In this document: positions 58,695-64,000 of the stretch, one piece after another
Layout: every line of letters begins with the position of its first letter
How positions within the stretch are numbered: position 1 is the stretch's first letter
Assembly (NCBI RefSeq): GCF_000263715.2
Contig: NZ_CM001514.1
Coordinates: 2,714,936 to 2,778,935, forward strand
Direction of reading: 5' to 3'
DNA from: Pseudomonas synxantha BG33R
GTDB taxonomy: Bacteria; Pseudomonadota; Gammaproteobacteria; Pseudomonadales; Pseudomonadaceae
DNA: 64,000 bases
Position numbers and translations under genes: made by a program
The notes under the pieces: model-generated
Told to the model about the DNA's origin: nothing
Databases searched by the model: none
The model's input: the letters and a program-made list of their open reading frames with translations, nothing else

Positions 58695-59582
58695 ATGCCC
58701 GCAATCCGAATTGGCATCAACCCGATCTCCTGGAGCAACGACGACCTCCCGGCCCTTGGCGGTGAAACGCCGCTGAGCACGGCCTTGAGTGAAGGCAAGG
58801 ACATCGGCTACGAAGGTTTTGAACTCAATGGCAAGTTTCCCAAGGATGCCAAGGGCGTCGGCGACGTGCTGCGTCCCTATGACCTGGCGCTGGTCTCGGG
58901 CTGGTACTCCAGCCGCCTGGCCCGTCGTTCGGTGGCCGAGGAGATCGAGGCCATTGCCGGCCATGTCGAACTGCTCAAACAAAACGGTGCCAACGTACTG
59001 GTGTACGGCGAAGTCGCCGATTCGATCCAGGGTTCACGCATTCGCCTGATAGAGCGTCCGCGTTTTCATAGCGAACAGGCCTGGCAGGCGTACGCCGACA
59101 AGCTCACCGAGCTGGCGCGTTTCACCTTGTCTCAAGGCGTGCGCCTGGCCTACCACCACCATATGGGCGCCTACGTCGAGTCTCCCGAAGACATCGACCA
59201 GTTGATGAAACGCACGGGGCCGGAAGTCGGCCTGTTGTTCGATTCGGGCCACTGCTACATGGGCGGCGGCGAACCCATCGAGGTGTTGCGCAAGCACATC
59301 GACCGCGTTTGCCATGTGCATTTCAAGGACGTGCGCAAACCCGTGGTGCAATTGGCGCGCAATCAGATGTGGAGTTTTCCCGATTGCATCGTCAACGGCA
59401 CTTTCACCGTGCCCGGGGACGGCGATATCGACTTTGCACCGTTACTGGACGTGCTGCTGGCTGCGAACTACACAGGCTGGCTGGTGGTGGAAGCCGAGCA
59501 GGACCCGGCCGTGGCGCCCAGTTATATCTACGCGAAGAAGGGCTATGACACCTTGCGTGCGCTTCTCAACGAGAGGGTTTGA
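58695..59582 (+). CDS. iolE: Myo-inosose-2 dehydratase IolE
   Basis: The 295-residue xylose-isomerase-like TIM barrel dehydrates scyllo-inosose to 3D-trihydroxycyclohexane-dione. It starts MPAIRIGINPISWSNDDLPA; metal-site regions include GYEGFELNGKFPKDAKG near 36, LAYHHHMGAYVESPEDIDQL near 153, LLFDSGHCYMGGGEP near 180, VCHVHFKDVRKPVVQ near 204 and the Glu in GWLVVEAEQDPAVAP near 263. It has ribosome site AAAAGG and is nearly fused to iolB, with three bases between the stop and the iolB ATG. Confidence 0.95.
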   Translation: MPAIRIGINPISWSNDDLPALGGETPLSTALSEGKDIGYEGFELNGKFPKDAKGVGDVLRPYDLALVSGWYSSRLARRSVAEEIEAIAGHVELLKQNGANVLVYGEVADSIQGSRIRLIERPRFHSEQAWQAYADKLTELARFTLSQGVRLAYHHHMGAYVESPEDIDQLMKRTGPEVGLLFDSGHCYMGGGEPIEVLRKHIDRVCHVHFKDVRKPVVQLARNQMWSFPDCIVNGTFTVPGDGDIDFAPLLDVLLAANYTGWLVVEAEQDPAVAPSYIYAKKGYDTLRALLNERV

Positions 59583-59585
59583 GTG

Positions 59586-60374
59586 ATGAGCTTGTTGGTC
59601 AAAAGCAGCAAACGTGGGCAAACCATGGTTGCCCTGGAGGCGGGGCGCCTGGAGTACGTAGGCTTCGCCGCTTACCGCTTGAGCCTGGGCGAAACCTTGC
59701 CGGTCAGCGCGGGTGATCAGGAGCTGTGCCTGGTACTGCTCAGCGGTCGGGTGAATATCGAAGGCGAAGGCTTCAATTGGCAGAACCTGGGTGATCGCCA
59801 GTCGGTGTTCGAAGACAAATCACCGTTCGCCGCCTATTTGCCGCCGGGCACCGACGCCCAGGTCACGGCCCTGAGCGATGTACAGATTGCCGTGTGTGCG
59901 GCGCCGGGTGCGGCGGGTTTTGCCCCGCGCCTGATCCGCCCCGAGCAGTGCAAACGCAGTGTGCGCGGCAAAGGCGCCAACACCCGCTACGTCTGCGACA
60001 TCCTGCCCGACAGCGAGCCGGCCCATTCGCTGCTGGTGGTGGAAGTGCGCACACCGTCAGGGCATTCCTCAAGTTACCCGCCTCACAAACACGATACCGA
60101 TGACCTGCCGCACCAGAGCTTTCTGGAAGAAACCTACTACCACCAGGTCAATCCACCCCAGGGCTTTGTGTTCCAGCGCGTGTACACCGATGACCGCAGC
60201 ATCGACCAGGCCATGGCCGTGGAAAACAGCGACCTGGTGGTGGTGCCCAAGGGGTATCACCCGGTCAGCGTGCCGTATGGCTACGAGTCTTATTACCTCA
60301 ATGTCATGGCCGGCCCCAAGCGCGCCTGGCATTTCCATAACGACCCGCAGCACAGTTGGCTGCTGGACCTTTAA
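59586..60374 (+). CDS. iolB: 5-deoxy-glucuronate isomerase IolB
   Basis: The 262-residue cupin isomerase converts 5-deoxy-D-glucuronate to 5-dehydro-2-deoxy-gluconate. The metal-binding cupin motif is SSSYPPHKHDTDDLPHQSFLEETYYH split over residues about 159-185 (His, His, Glu); GFVFQRVYTDDRSIDQAM and GYHPVSVPYGYESYYLNVMAG follow. It starts MSLLVKSSKRGQTMVALEAG; a GTG immediately before would add one residue. The 27-base gap to iolI carries that gene's ribosome site. Confidence 0.94.
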   Translation: MSLLVKSSKRGQTMVALEAGRLEYVGFAAYRLSLGETLPVSAGDQELCLVLLSGRVNIEGEGFNWQNLGDRQSVFEDKSPFAAYLPPGTDAQVTALSDVQIAVCAAPGAAGFAPRLIRPEQCKRSVRGKGANTRYVCDILPDSEPAHSLLVVEVRTPSGHSSSYPPHKHDTDDLPHQSFLEETYYHQVNPPQGFVFQRVYTDDRSIDQAMAVENSDLVVVPKGYHPVSVPYGYESYYLNVMAGPKRAWHFHNDPQHSWLLDL

Positions 60375-60400
60375 ACGGTTTTGGACGGAGAACAACAACA

Positions 60401-61216
60401 ATGAAGTCGCCGCTACGTTTTGCCCTTAACCGTATGGTCGCGCCTGACTTGCCCCTGGCGGATTTTATCCAGCTGGCCAAAGCCCTCCAGTGCGATGCCA
60501 TCGAGATTCGCAACGACCTCAAAAACCGCGAAATCGAATACGGCATGTCCGCCGCCCGCGTGCGTGAGTTGTGCGCGGCGCAGGGCATCAAGGTGCTGTC
60601 GATCAACGCGCTGTACCCTTTTGATGTGTGGAACGACGAACGCCGCGCTCAGGCAATCGAACTGGCCACCTACGCCCGTGAGTGCGGGGCCCAGGGCCTG
60701 GTGATGTGCCCGTTCAATCAGCCTGGCGATACGCGTAACGACGCGCAGCGCGCCGCTGGTTTGCGCACCGCGTTGAGCGAACTGGCGTTGATCCTGCGTG
60801 AGTACGGGATTCTCGGTTTCATCGAACCCCTGGGCTTCGCAGTATCCGCCCTGCGCCGCAAGCGCGTGGCAGTGGATGCAATCAAGGCCATCGGTGGCCT
60901 GGATGTATTTCGTGTGGTGCATGACACCTTTCACCATCATTTGGCCGGCGAGCATGAGTTCTTCCCGGAACTGACCGGGCTGGTGCATATCTCCGGGGTG
61001 GAAGACCGCGAGGCGCCGCTTGACTCAATCCGCGACGGCCACCGCGTGCTGGTGGGCGAGGACGATATTCTCGGGAATGCGGCGCAGATCGACACCTTGC
61101 TGAGCACCGGCTACAGCGGCTATCTGTCGTTCGAGCCGTTTGCCGAAAGCGTGCATGGGTTGGCGGATATCCGGCAGGCATTGGGGGCAAGCATCGCCCA
61201 CCTGCAAAAACGATAA
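60401..61216 (+). CDS. iolI: Inosose isomerase-like TIM-barrel protein IolI
   Basis: The 271-residue protein of the xylose-isomerase-like superfamily starts [20 protein letters not shown] with ribosome site GACGGAG. Metal-site landmarks are the Glu in [20 protein letters not shown] near 135-150, [18 protein letters not shown] near 170, [16 protein letters not shown] near 197, and the Glu in [17 protein letters not shown] near 245. B. subtilis IolI interconverts 2-keto-myo-inositol and 1-keto-D-chiro-inositol, which would let the pathway handle inositol stereoisomers. It is ten bases upstream of iolD. Confidence 0.88.
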   Translation: MKSPLRFALNRMVAPDLPLADFIQLAKALQCDAIEIRNDLKNREIEYGMSAARVRELCAAQGIKVLSINALYPFDVWNDERRAQAIELATYARECGAQGLVMCPFNQPGDTRNDAQRAAGLRTALSELALILREYGILGFIEPLGFAVSALRRKRVAVDAIKAIGGLDVFRVVHDTFHHHLAGEHEFFPELTGLVHISGVEDREAPLDSIRDGHRVLVGEDDILGNAAQIDTLLSTGYSGYLSFEPFAESVHGLADIRQALGASIAHLQKR

Positions 61217-61226
61217 GGGGCGCGAC

Positions 61227-64000
<2,774 letters not shown>

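Overview
The window looks like a chromosomal segment of a fluorescent Pseudomonas of the P. fluorescens group. The evidence is a pyoverdine maturation cluster with iron-starvation sigma boxes, a high G+C content, and many copies of the GTGGGAGGGGGCTTGC-type REP/REPIN palindrome at gene ends. I saw no rRNA, tRNA, CRISPR array, transposase or prophage.

Layout. (1) 1-7193: pyoverdine genes pvdE (cut by the left edge), pvdF, an operon pvdM-pvdN-pvdO, and pvdP. Four TAAAT-N16-CGT boxes, one per transcription unit, sit in the two divergent intergenic regions. (2) 7190-13190: a lone 1258-residue toxin-like protein with a YopT-like Cys/His/Asp signature, a thioesterase, a GlxA-type regulator and a small secreted protein made of 13-residue tandem repeats. 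(3) 13336-25389: mostly regulators (pirin, a second GlxA-type, two convergent CadC-like winged-helix/ATPase proteins, a short AraC protein, two LysR proteins) around a three-gene catabolic operon (ABM-domain membrane protein, amidohydrolase, isochorismatase-like hydrolase). (4) 25434-34030: an organosulfur region with a probable 3-mercaptopropionate dioxygenase, a four-domain rhodanese, a sulfonate-type binding protein, an acyl-CoA dehydrogenase-like protein, a 2-hydroxyacid dehydrogenase, a divergent LysR regulator, a class II aldolase and a flavin-dependent monooxygenase. (5) 34332-49240: housekeeping and accessory genes, including glutaminase, a likely methanethiol methyltransferase, two carboxynorspermidine-pathway genes, cobalamin-independent methionine synthase, a GST, and two divergent L,D-transpeptidase-family genes. 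(6) 49277-55469: a two-component system, a membrane protein followed by a 24-residue membrane peptide gene, a Bcr/CflA efflux pump and a MocR-type regulator. (7) 55477-64000: myo-inositol catabolism, with a divergent RpiR-type regulator and iolC-E-B-I-D-G (iolG cut by the right edge).

How the parts work together. The pvd genes carry out cytoplasmic hydroxyornithine formylation (PvdF), export of the precursor (PvdE) and periplasmic maturation (PvdP, PvdO, PvdN, PvdM). The organosulfur region is consistent with uptake and oxidation of thiols and sulfonates for sulfur supply. The iol genes form one near-continuous operon behind two GGAA-N6-TTCC-like operator candidates. The most unusual items are the toxin-like protein abutting pvdP, the repeat protein at 12.9 kb, the truncated member of the convergent regulator pair, and the 24-residue gene at 52658. 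All functions are inferred from sequence reading; no database search was run.
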